NCBI GenBank assembly: GCA_903914045.1
Contig: CAIWNO010000384.1
Location: forward strand, 1 to 8,989
DNA length: 8,989 nucleotides
Direction of reading: 5' to 3'
From: an uncultured bacterium
GTDB taxonomy: Bacteria > Planctomycetota > Phycisphaerae > Phycisphaerales > SM1A02
The notes beneath the pieces are model-generated. The model saw only the letters and a program-made list of their open reading frames with translations. It did no database searches and was not told where the DNA came from. Shown here one piece after another: positions 1-6,151 of this stretch. How positions within the stretch are numbered: position 1 is the stretch's first letter; each line of letters starts with the position of its first letter. Made by a program: the position numbers and the translations under genes.

Positions 1-620
1 CGGGTCACAGCGCCGATGAGTTCGCGCGCGTCGCCGCAGGCTTGATCCACTGCGGCATGTCCGCGGTTGAATTGAATGTGAGTTGTCCCAACACATCAAC
101 GGGCCGCTTGCATGGCGGCGATCCACAATCGCTTTCGCAATTGATCAAAGAAGTGCGTCCGCATGTTCCCGCGGGAAAGTTATGGATTAAACTTCCTCCC
201 GATGGCCCAACTGTTGCGCTTGCCACCGCCGCCATTGAAGCCGGCGCCGACGCGCTGACCATGTGCAACACGTATCCCGCGATGAAGATTGATCCTGTCA
301 CTCGCAAGCCCGTACTTTCAAATGGGCAGGGCGGCTTGTCCGGTCCCGCCATTCATCCAATCATTGTGCGGCTGGTGTATGAGGTCTACAAAAATGTCGC
401 CAAGGCCGCCAACATTCCCATTATTGGTTTGGGCGGAATTCTGAATTGGCAAGACGCCGCCGAGTTGATCGTTGCTGGCGCCAGCGCCGTGTCCATGGGC
501 ACCGCGTTTTTTGTTGACCCAACAATTCCCAAAGCTGTCTCCACAGGTTTGACAAAGTGGTGCCAACAGCAGGGCGTGAAAAATATTTCAGAGTTGGTTG
601 GCGCGGCGCACGTGATCTAA
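1..620 (+). CDS. pyrD: Dihydroorotate dehydrogenase, class 1B (3' part; start lies before the window)
   Basis: This FMN enzyme oxidises dihydroorotate to orotate in pyrimidine synthesis. About 205 codons of the C-terminal two thirds are present, reading in frame from base 3 to a TAA at 618-620; the start codon is off the left edge. The active-site loop ELNVSCPN is at nt 69-92, with the cysteine that acts as catalytic base in class 1 enzymes at nt 84-86. Next come the NTYPAMKIDPVTRKP stretch and GGLSGPAIHPI, typical of class 1B. The FMN-phosphate signature IIGLGGILNWQDAAELIVAGA is near nt 420-482, and the end GLTKWCQQQGVKNISELVG is the usual family tail. Class 1B enzymes normally pair with the electron-transfer subunit PyrK; no pyrK is visible here. 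Upstream of the loop, a TTG at 42 is only an in-frame leucine codon, not the start. The family call is firm; the 1B subtype is based on remembered sequence patterns. Confidence 0.93.
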   Translation, partial: GHSADEFARVAAGLIHCGMSAVELNVSCPNTSTGRLHGGDPQSLSQLIKEVRPHVPAGKLWIKLPPDGPTVALATAAIEAGADALTMCNTYPAMKIDPVTRKPVLSNGQGGLSGPAIHPIIVRLVYEVYKNVAKAANIPIIGLGGILNWQDAAELIVAGASAVSMGTAFFVDPTIPKAVSTGLTKWCQQQGVKNISELVGAAHVI

Positions 621-632
621 ATCACATCACGT
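610..632. terminator. Possible terminator dyad between converging pyrD and zinc-ribbon genes
   Basis: ACGTGAT at 610-616 is the exact reverse complement of ATCACGT at 626-632, giving a 7-bp stem over both stop codons. In the + direction it is followed by AC and then TTTT at 635-638. An alternative stem pairs GTGAT (612-616) with ATCAC (621-625). The stem is short and AT-rich and the T run is short, so this is a weak candidate. Its position, exactly where two genes converge with only 6 bp between them, is the main support. Confidence 0.3.
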
Positions 633-1400
633 ACTTTTAGCCACAGGCTTGCGCTTGGCGGCGGCCTCTAATTCAGCCAATTCCAAATACAAAATGCGCT
701 TGCATGAAAGGCACTGGATCAATGAAGTTCCATCGCCAAGCAGGCGCGAATACAACTGGTACGGAATTTCAACATTGCACGCGGTGCACGCGTATTCACG
801 TGAACGCGCGTCCACGGTCATCACTGGTGACACCGCTTCGCCGTCATGAATGTTGGCCACTTCATCAAAGATCAACATGGATGGCGCTGGAACATGCGTA
901 GCCGCTGCGGCACGCTCGCGGTCAAGTTCACCTAGGCGCGCGCCAGTTTCCTGTGTCCGCTCATTCATTTCAGCGGCCGCTTTGTCGCGCAGCGTGGTGC
1001 GCTCCATCAACTTGGTGTCAAACTGCGCAATGCGAGCGACGAGTTGTTCCACTTTTTCCATTTGCGCAATGGCCTGCTGTTCAAAATTATCTTTTTGCAA
1101 CTCAAGCGATTTCAATCCACTCAAGATGGCGCTGTACTGCTTGGTGTTTGCGCTGTTGTTCAATTCATCGCGCATCTTCTGGATTTGAACGCCCACGCCG
1201 TTGGCTTCCATTTCCAAATTGGCCGCTTGCGCTTGGGTGTGCTTGCGCTGCAACTCAACTTCCTCGCGTTGCGCCAGCAAATCTTTCATCTGCGTTTCTT
1301 GCGTCTTTAAATAATGATGGGCTGAATCCAGTCGACCCCGAAGCGCGCGCACTTGGACATCGACACTATGAAGAGCGAGAATTTGTTCCATTAATGACAT
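627..1400 (-). CDS. Coiled-coil protein with C-terminal C4 zinc ribbon (DUF164/CT398-like)
   Basis: A 257-residue protein of the conserved bacterial family with a long helical coiled coil followed by a four-cysteine zinc ribbon. Residues 1 to about 165 are rich in Glu, Gln, Lys and Leu in heptad-like order and contain the NSANTKQYSAILSGLKSLE segment typical of the family. The ribbon has CTAC at residues 205-208 and CLSCKRILYLE from 230, that is C-x2-C, 21 residues, then C-x2-C. The molecular role is not established; members are often described as possible nucleic-acid or scaffold proteins. I chose ATG 1400 because AAAGGA at 1408-1413 (minus strand) sits 7 nt before it; the reading frame also runs back to a TTG at 1433, which would add 11 residues but lacks such a site. 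The gene is last in the leftward run, 146 nt after cdsA, and converges with pyrD. Confidence 0.85.
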   Translation of the reverse strand: MSLMEQILALHSVDVQVRALRGRLDSAHHYLKTQETQMKDLLAQREEVELQRKHTQAQAANLEMEANGVGVQIQKMRDELNNSANTKQYSAILSGLKSLELQKDNFEQQAIAQMEKVEQLVARIAQFDTKLMERTTLRDKAAAEMNERTQETGARLGELDRERAAAATHVPAPSMLIFDEVANIHDGEAVSPVMTVDARSREYACTACNVEIPYQLYSRLLGDGTSLIQCLSCKRILYLELAELEAAAKRKPVAKST

Positions 1401-1546
1401 GCGGATTTCCTTTAAGAAGTTCAAGAGTAGCAAGGAACTTCAATTGTTCACATGCTTGCAAGGATCAACTTCAATGGATTTGACATTTCCAATGAAGACA
1501 TCAAACTTACCGCACAAGCGCAAAGAACAGGCGAATTACGCTTGAT
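1401..1546 (-). other. 146-nt gap between cdsA and the zinc-ribbon gene, with a small dyad
   Basis: This is one of the two long gaps in the leftward gene run. It holds an exact 7-bp inverted repeat, GAAGTTC at 1416-1422 and GAACTTC at 1435-1441, with a 12-nt loop, directly before the ribosome binding site. No convincing -35/-10 pair was found. It may carry a promoter or leader for the zinc-ribbon gene, but the sequence alone does not show this. Confidence 0.35.
1408..1413 (-). promoter_or_regulatory. Ribosome binding site that fixes the start of the zinc-ribbon gene
   Basis: AAAGGA on the minus strand, 7 nt before ATG 1400. It is one of the clearest Shine-Dalgarno sequences in the window and favours 1400 over the upstream TTG at 1433 and the downstream ATG at 1391. 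Confidence 0.6.
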
Positions 1547-2413
1547 TTACACCACAGGCGCGCTTGACTTGGCCAGCAACCACAACGCCAACGGGGCGGT
1601 GGGAAGCAGGCTGTCCATGACATCAAATACGCCGCCCATTCCAGGCAGAATGCTGCTTGAATCTTTGGCAATGGCTTCGCGTTTGAGAATGCTTTCCGCC
1701 AAGTCGCCCAGCATGCCAACAAATGCGGCCAACGCGCCAAAGGCCACGCCCACAAGAATGGATTGTCCAAGCGCGTTGGTCAGCGCCGCGCCAACCACGC
1801 AACTTAGAATAATTCCGCCCGCAAGTCCCTCCCAACTTTTCTTGGGCGACACCCACGCCGCCATGCGATTTTTTCCCAGCGCCACTCCAGTGAAGTACGC
1901 GCCAATGTCGCCGCTCTTAACGGTCAGCACCGCCCACGCCAAAGCCCACGCGGGAAGTGTTGATCGCATATCGATCCAGCAAGAGGGAAGCCATCCAATC
2001 CATATGGAAATTAAAACCCAATAGCCCAAACCTGTCAGAGCGGCGAACCATTTTTTGCTGAGCGCCGCAATCAATGAAGGCAACAGAGTGAGCAACAAAA
2101 CATTGCTGGCCAACCATGCGACAATGATCCACTGAAATAAATGAGCGCATCCCACAATGAATGCGCACAAGGCCACGCTCACTGTCCACACAAATCCTGG
2201 AGCGTCCGCGTTAATGGCGCGCAATAAGCGCGATAGTTCCAGCGCAAGCAGCGGCAGAATAATCAGCGCGCTTGCCGCAAACAAAATGCCGCCTTTGGGA
2301 ACATGTTGCAAAGGAAGCCACTTCTCCGCGGCGCCAGTGAAATGTTCATCGGCGTAGAGCAAGCCAAGCAGCGACGCGATGAGCAGAAAGCCAATGAAAA
2401 TACGGGTGATCAT
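1547..2413 (-). CDS. cdsA: Phosphatidate cytidylyltransferase (CDP-diglyceride synthase)
   Basis: This integral membrane enzyme makes CDP-diacylglycerol from CTP and phosphatidic acid, the branch point to bacterial phospholipids. The 288-residue length is normal for the family. There are about seven or eight hydrophobic segments (for example around residues 3-20, 41-62, 76-112, 126-145, 154-165, 200-235). The conserved SGDIGAYFTG at 167-176 and SPKKSWEGLAGG at 189-200 match CdsA. The C-terminal signature runs from S241 (SILKREAIAKD) through LPGMGGVFDVMD to D267, keeping the K-R, K-D, G-G and the two aspartates D264 and D267. Two usual signature residues differ: Met259 where His is common and Val265 where Arg is common. 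ATG 2413 has no clear ribosome binding site. It lies 33 nt after the rhodanese gene, probably on the same transcript. Confidence 0.93.
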   Translation of the reverse strand: MITRIFIGFLLIASLLGLLYADEHFTGAAEKWLPLQHVPKGGILFAASALIILPLLALELSRLLRAINADAPGFVWTVSVALCAFIVGCAHLFQWIIVAWLASNVLLLTLLPSLIAALSKKWFAALTGLGYWVLISIWIGWLPSCWIDMRSTLPAWALAWAVLTVKSGDIGAYFTGVALGKNRMAAWVSPKKSWEGLAGGIILSCVVGAALTNALGQSILVGVAFGALAAFVGMLGDLAESILKREAIAKDSSSILPGMGGVFDVMDSLLPTAPLALWLLAKSSAPVV

Positions 2414-2446
2414 GCGCGGTCTATCAAAGGTGATGATGGATGCATG

Positions 2447-2848
2447 TCAATAAATTGGAACGCTGGGATCAATATCCACGCTCCACAAATGAATGCCGCC
2501 CGCCATGCTGACAACATTCGCCACTCCCGCGTGGCGCAACACGGCGGCGGCGCGCAAACTGTTCACGCCGTGGTGGCACAAGGTAACAACGCATGATCCA
2601 TGCGCGTCCACAACTTCGTCGGCGCGCGACTCAATTTCTTGCAGTGGAATATGAATGGTGTCGGGTATTGATGCGATCTCGCGGCCCGATTGTGGACGCA
2701 CATCAACCACGATTATTTTTTCGCCCGCCGCTTTGCGCCGAACATATTCACGAGGCGTGATTTCCCAATCGGGCCGCAGAGGATATCCAGGCGGAAGTCC
2801 GCGCTCGTCAACTTGAAAGCCGTCGTTGCCCGAGGCTGGCGCGTTCAT
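2447..2848 (-). CDS. Single-domain rhodanese-like protein with altered active-site loop
   Basis: A 133-residue protein with one rhodanese domain, roughly residues 28-130. Visible landmarks are ITPREYVRRKA, the IIVVDVRPQSGREIASIPDTIHIP segment that starts the fold, the catalytic-type loop CHHGVNS at 91-97, and the end MAGGIHLWSVDIDPSVPIY typical of single-domain forms fused to or associated with MoeB/ThiF-type proteins. Cys91 is in the position that carries the persulfide in active sulfurtransferases. The common loop C-x2-G-x-R-S has Asn96 instead of Arg, so catalysis is uncertain. The start overlaps the stop of the preceding lipoprotein gene as ATGA (2845-2848), with AGGAAG at 2859-2864, 10 nt upstream, which suggests translational coupling. 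No thiamine or molybdopterin genes lie nearby, so the sulfur acceptor is unknown. Confidence 0.85.
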   Translation of the reverse strand: MNAPASGNDGFQVDERGLPPGYPLRPDWEITPREYVRRKAAGEKIIVVDVRPQSGREIASIPDTIHIPLQEIESRADEVVDAHGSCVVTLCHHGVNSLRAAAVLRHAGVANVVSMAGGIHLWSVDIDPSVPIY

Positions 2849-3408
2849 GGCTTAATGGCTTCCTGTTCGGCATCTTGTTTGAGGGAAACCCATTTCCAAA
2901 GTCCATCGGTGCCGCGCGTTTGACTTGGTGGCAACACGCCAACCGCTTGCATGGGTTGATCAACAATCAACCACGGTGGTTGGCCAGTGGCCATGCGAAC
3001 GGGTGAAATCACCAATAGAAATGCGGGCCACACAACTTCGGCGGCTCCTTCGGTGGCGGCGGCTCCAACACTGCTAGAAAGATAAAGTGAATTCTCGACC
3101 GTGGGAAAAGTTTTTCCATCGCGCGCGTCGGTTCCATTCAAGAGCAAAAGTTCCGAGTACGTTGGGCGCGCTTGCACTTGTCCGCGCGGAGCGTCGACCA
3201 CTTGCACATCCCAATTGCGCCGGTCTAAACCCTTCAAGCTTGCGGGACTTGCCGCGGGCGGCGCCGTTGAAGGCATGGGACTGTTCAAATCTGGAATTGG
3301 GTCATTGCCCGCATGGGTCAACGTGTTTGATTGATTCAAGCACCCCGCAAGCGCCAGCAGTGGAGCGCAACCACATGCGCAATGAAAAACAACGCGCGTC
3401 CGTGTCAT
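2845..3408 (-). CDS. Small predicted lipoprotein of unknown function
   Basis: I do not recognise this protein beyond its export signal. From ATG 3408 it is 187 residues and begins with a basic MTRTR, a hydrophobic stretch and the lipobox LAGC with Cys23, followed by LNQSN, a typical start of a mature lipoprotein. Residues about 40-60 form a Pro/Ala/Ser-rich linker; the rest is a single small domain with several beta-like segments (WDVQVVDAP, ENSLYLSSSVG, AEVVWPAFLLVISP, PPWLIVDQP). No known catalytic motif is seen. The frame stays open back to ATG 3529-3531, but that start would bury the signal peptide behind 41 residues and overlap recX by 19 nt, so 3408 is preferred. Only a weak CAGG is found upstream. 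The stop overlaps the rhodanese start (ATGA), so both are likely translated together. Confidence 0.65.
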   Translation of the reverse strand: MTRTRVVFHCACGCAPLLALAGCLNQSNTLTHAGNDPIPDLNSPMPSTAPPAASPASLKGLDRRNWDVQVVDAPRGQVQARPTYSELLLLNGTDARDGKTFPTVENSLYLSSSVGAAATEGAAEVVWPAFLLVISPVRMATGQPPWLIVDQPMQAVGVLPPSQTRGTDGLWKWVSLKQDAEQEAIKP

Positions 3409-3512
3409 TGCATTTTTGCCTGAAAAAGTGGCTGGAGAAAAACTTTGCTCGCCGTCTCTTGCGCAAGAAGCGACGCCGCATGTCATTGGTGCCTTGAAGT
3501 GGTCTAACAAAT
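3409..3512 (-). other. 104-nt gap after recX containing a 12-bp palindrome
   Basis: The gap between recX and the small lipoprotein gene contains a perfect 12-bp palindrome, TCTTGCGCAAGA at 3457-3468, flanked by CGTC (3453-3456) and GACG (3472-3475), which extend the dyad with unequal spacers. It could be an operator, a processing hairpin or an attenuator. No T run follows it on either strand and no convincing promoter was found. Confidence 0.35.
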
Positions 3513-4130
3513 TCATGATTCTGAGTTCCATGGAATTCGCGCCTTGGCGAACGCCGATTCAATCGTATCCAAATCAAAGCCCGCGCGCGAAAATGTCCGC
3601 GCTATTGATATGGCTGATTTACCTGCGCGAACAAGGCGTTTCGCCTCGGCGCACAATTGCGCCAGTGAGGTAGCCGCGGCGTTGGCAGATTTTTGCGCGA
3701 TCGAATCTGGCACGCCTTCGCCACACAAGCGCGCCTGCAGCAATTGCGCAGAGACAATCTTGCGCTCGGTCAGTTTGGCCGCGCGGCGTGTGGCGTAGGT
3801 CTTGTCATTCACCCAACCCGCGGCGCGCATTTGATCCACAGTCACTTGCGCGATGGCCTCTGGCCACTTGCGGCACAAGCGCTCCAATAAAAGCGCGCTC
3901 GTGAAATCGCGCTTGGCCAGAAACGCAAGCGCTGCCGCGTGGCACGCGTTCAATTGCGCCACATGTTCCACCTTGCGCGCAAGTGTCTTGCTCCACAACG
4001 CGCCAACTTCAATTCCAAGTTTGACGGCGTAGTCGCGTCGCACCGGACCCATTCGCTTGCCATGCACAAACCAATACAGAAGTCCTGGATCATCTTCGTG
4101 CACATTTATTTTGTCGATTGTGTGAGCCAT
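3513..4130 (-). CDS. recX: Regulatory protein RecX
   Basis: RecX binds RecA filaments and limits recombinase activity in the cytoplasm. The 205-residue product has an N-terminal beta-like extension (about 15-60, with YWFVHGKRMGPVRRDYAVKLGI) followed by the helical RecX repeats: ALAFLAKRDFTSALLLERLC (67-86), MRAAGWVNDKTYATRRAAKL (101-120) with the family's G-x-x-D-D-x-x-A-like core (here GWVNDKTYA), ARLCGEGVPDSIAQ (133-146), and a last repeat ending ISIARTFSRAGFDLDTIESAF. Length and order fit the longer RecX forms. ATG 4130 lies 14 nt after the TPR gene stop and has no good ribosome binding site, so translation may depend on the upstream gene. No recA is adjacent, unlike in many proteobacteria. 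No LexA-type box was recognised. The family is rapidly diverging, so the call rests on the repeat pattern. Confidence 0.85.
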   Translation of the reverse strand: MAHTIDKINVHEDDPGLLYWFVHGKRMGPVRRDYAVKLGIEVGALWSKTLARKVEHVAQLNACHAAALAFLAKRDFTSALLLERLCRKWPEAIAQVTVDQMRAAGWVNDKTYATRRAAKLTERKIVSAQLLQARLCGEGVPDSIAQKSANAAATSLAQLCAEAKRLVRAGKSAISIARTFSRAGFDLDTIESAFAKARIPWNSES

Positions 4131-4144
4131 AGGTATGCGCGCAA

Positions 4145-4465
4145 TTATGGGGTTAATTCATCAAGGTAGGACGCCAACTCCGACGCCGCCTTGCCGTCAT
4201 TTGCGTGTCTGGCATGGGCAAGTCCGCGCCGCAAAATTTCCATCGCATCGTCCACGCGCTCGCAACGCTCCAACACTTTGGCGTAGTGGTAGTGGCCATA
4301 GGCGTGCGTGGGGTGCTGCGCCAAAAGTTTTTCAAACCATTGCAGCGACAACTGCAATTCATTGGCGGTGGCATATTCCTGCGCGATGCTGTACATGCAA
4401 AAGTCATCGGTGGGTTCCGCGGCGTGCAACTTCTGCAACTGTTCAAGTCTGGATTTGGTTTCCAC
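4145..4465 (-). CDS. Small tetratricopeptide (TPR) protein
   Basis: From GTG 4465 this is a 106-residue protein that begins ETKSRLEQLQKLHAAEPTDD and then shows two TPR-like helix pairs, about residues 20-53 (FCMYSIAQEYATANELQLSLQWFEKLLAQHP) and 54-87 (YGHYHYAKVLERCERVDDAMEILRRGLAHA). TPRs are protein-binding repeats; the partner is unknown. Small proteins of this design, with a LEKLHAADP-like opening, are familiar from planctomycete genomes, from memory. The frame is open to 4594, but the extra 43 residues look non-coding and would run into the divergent gene, so the start was placed where the family-like sequence begins. GTG 4471 is an alternative. There is no Shine-Dalgarno site; TACGCT at 4472-4477 (minus strand) is 6 nt before the GTG, which would fit a leaderless start. 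First gene of the leftward run. Confidence 0.7.
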   Translation of the reverse strand: METKSRLEQLQKLHAAEPTDDFCMYSIAQEYATANELQLSLQWFEKLLAQHPTHAYGHYHYAKVLERCERVDDAMEILRRGLAHARHANDGKAASELASYLDELTP

Positions 4466-4537
4466 ACGCACAGCGTAGCGGGGCGCAACTCTTTCGCGCG
4501 TGTTCCATGGATGGCAAGGAGACGATACCTTTACGCT
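4466..4537. promoter_or_regulatory. Divergent start region between the TPR gene and the beta-propeller lipoprotein
   Basis: About 72 bp separate the chosen starts of two diverging genes, so promoters for both should lie here or just inside. The same hexamer TACGCT occurs facing outward on each side: 4472-4477 on the minus strand and 4532-4537 on the plus strand, the latter preceded by TACCTT at 4526-4531. These fit a loose TANNNT -10 pattern close to the starts. No matching -35 elements were found, so this is tentative. Confidence 0.3.
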
Positions 4538-6151
4538 ATGGGAACATTGTTGGCCATATTGCGGTTCACATCGGCGTGTCGCCTGCCAGCGCATTGGCCT
4601 ACAAAGACGCTTGTGCTTTGGGCACTGAGCGCGTTTGCGTTGTTCGGTTGCCTGGACGAAACCTATATCAAGGAAGATCGAACCGACAAGCGAATCAAAA
4701 CACTCAAACTAACGCACCATGTAGGCGGCACACAGGATTGCGTATTGGTGAAGGACGGCGTGTGGTATGTGGGATTTGGTTCGCAACTTTTGGTGCTTGA
4801 AGGACGCGGGAAAAAACCAATTCGAACTGAAAAGTTGTATCCCTCCGGTGAAGGCGGCGCCATCACCGACTTGGCGTTATGGCATGGTGACTTGATTGCG
4901 GTTGTGGATGGCGACGCCGTTGTGCGCTGGGATATTTCCTCGGCGCGACTGCCTGTGCTGATTGATTTTGTATCCGCGAAAGAGTTGGGAATTCGTCCTC
5001 GCGCAATCCGAGTCTCCAACAACATTCTTTACATCTCAGGTGATGGTGGAGTATTTCGCGCCAGCGACGGTGAAAACTTTCTCGATGGCGAATTGGTGAG
5101 CGCCAAAGTAGTTGACACAAAATTTGGTCCCGCTGTGCCGGTAGGACGCCGCGTTCAGCTTTTGCAAAACAATAAATACATTGGCGCAGCCAGCGTTCTT
5201 GAGCCACTTCCCGCAAGTGCTGGAGTTCCAGGCGGTTTCGCCTTCGCGTTGATTGGAAAAGAGGGCGCCACGGTTGGACTTATGAATGGCGATTTGCGCG
5301 AAGTCGCGGGCGAGCCCATTCGCGGAATTTTTCGCAGGTTGGTTATTTGCAACGGTCGCTTGTGGGCCATCTTTGACACGGAAATAGTGTCCTGGGAAAT
5401 GCGTTCAGGAAAGTTGGAATCGCCCATATACACCACGGTCAAAGGCGCGCGCGACTTGGCGCCATTGTCCGACAACTTGTTCGCCGTCACGGGTTCATTT
5501 GGCCGCGGCGTCTTTCATTTGCAGGACGACAAAGATGGTATTGGCGACACATTCACCGACGCAGTTCGCGAGCCTGGTCGCTTGGAACAATCTCTCTTTG
5601 ATGGTCGGCGCGTGCTTGCTGGAAGTCTTGAAGGTTTTTGGCTCTATCCAATTCGTGGCAAGCCCACGCTCTCTGATAAATCAGTTTCACTTTCTGTCAT
5701 TCCAGAAACCAAAGTCACGCTCACTTGGGCCGAGGCGGAAATTGACAAGGGTGATGGTGATGCCGCCAAGCCGAATGCTGGGCGAAAAATTCATTTTAAA
5801 TCCTCAAACGCTGAAACGGATTGGGAATTGCCGCCCAATGTGTACGCCTGCGTGCTGACTGCGTTGGAAGGCGATCTGTGGGTTGGACATACCGATGGCA
5901 TCACTGTATTGCGCGCCGCAAATTCAAGTGATACCAACCCGAATCAAGAAAAATCACCAACGACACTGACCATTGTGAAACGCGCGGAGATTCGACTGCC
6001 AGGACCAATACTATGGATTCACCCTTTGCGAACAGGTTCAGGGGCGGTGTGGGTGAGCCACTTCGGCGGTCTTGGCGTGGCGGAGTTCACCCCCGACGAG
6101 CCTTTGTTGCAACCGGTTTCAAAGACTTCAACCTCATCGATGCTGAATTGA
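4538..6151 (+). CDS. Large predicted lipoprotein with beta-propeller-like repeats
   Basis: From ATG 4538 this is a 537-residue protein. A signal peptide with a hydrophobic core (KTLVLWALSAFALFGC) ends in the lipobox-like LFGC with Cys38 (nt 4649-4651), then LDETY, which predicts an exported, lipid-anchored protein. The rest is a chain of short beta-strand repeats, such as DGVWYVGFGSQLLVL, GDLIAVVDGDAVVRWD, NNILYISGDGGVFRAS, NGRLWAIFDTEIVSWE, DNLFAVTGSFGRGVF, RRVLAGSLEGFWLYP, GDLWVGHTDGITVL and GAVWVSHFGGLGVAEF, which look like blades of a WD40/YVTN-type propeller. No enzyme motif is seen, so the role is probably binding or scaffolding at the cell surface or periplasm. The start is uncertain: ATG 4511 is in frame, the frame stays open to 4205, and AAGGAG at 4515-4520 is 17 nt before 4538, too far for a normal site. 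The 3' end overlaps nth by 65 bp. Confidence 0.7.
   Translation: MGTLLAILRFTSACRLPAHWPTKTLVLWALSAFALFGCLDETYIKEDRTDKRIKTLKLTHHVGGTQDCVLVKDGVWYVGFGSQLLVLEGRGKKPIRTEKLYPSGEGGAITDLALWHGDLIAVVDGDAVVRWDISSARLPVLIDFVSAKELGIRPRAIRVSNNILYISGDGGVFRASDGENFLDGELVSAKVVDTKFGPAVPVGRRVQLLQNNKYIGAASVLEPLPASAGVPGGFAFALIGKEGATVGLMNGDLREVAGEPIRGIFRRLVICNGRLWAIFDTEIVSWEMRSGKLESPIYTTVKGARDLAPLSDNLFAVTGSFGRGVFHLQDDKDGIGDTFTDAVREPGRLEQSLFDGRRVLAGSLEGFWLYPIRGKPTLSDKSVSLSVIPETKVTLTWAEAEIDKGDGDAAKPNAGRKIHFKSSNAETDWELPPNVYACVLTALEGDLWVGHTDGITVLRAANSSDTNPNQEKSPTTLTIVKRAEIRLPGPILWIHPLRTGSGAVWVSHFGGLGVAEFTPDEPLLQPVSKTSTSSMLN

Noticed and set aside
953..1483. 176-codon open frame on the + strand
   Set aside because: It is antisense to the coiled-coil/zinc-ribbon gene; its Arg/Cys/Trp-rich composition is typical of a shadow frame.
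1452..2024. 190-codon open frame on the + strand
   Set aside because: It is antisense to cdsA, which carries clear family motifs; the Ser/Thr/Ala/Pro-rich product has no recognisable features.
3409..3531. Longer lipoprotein start at 3531
   Set aside because: It would overlap recX and place 41 residues before a good basic n-region, hydrophobic core and LAGC lipobox.
4205..4537. Extension of the beta-propeller frame back to 4205 (111 extra residues)
   Set aside because: It covers the TPR gene on the opposite strand almost completely, looks non-coding, and would bury the signal peptide.
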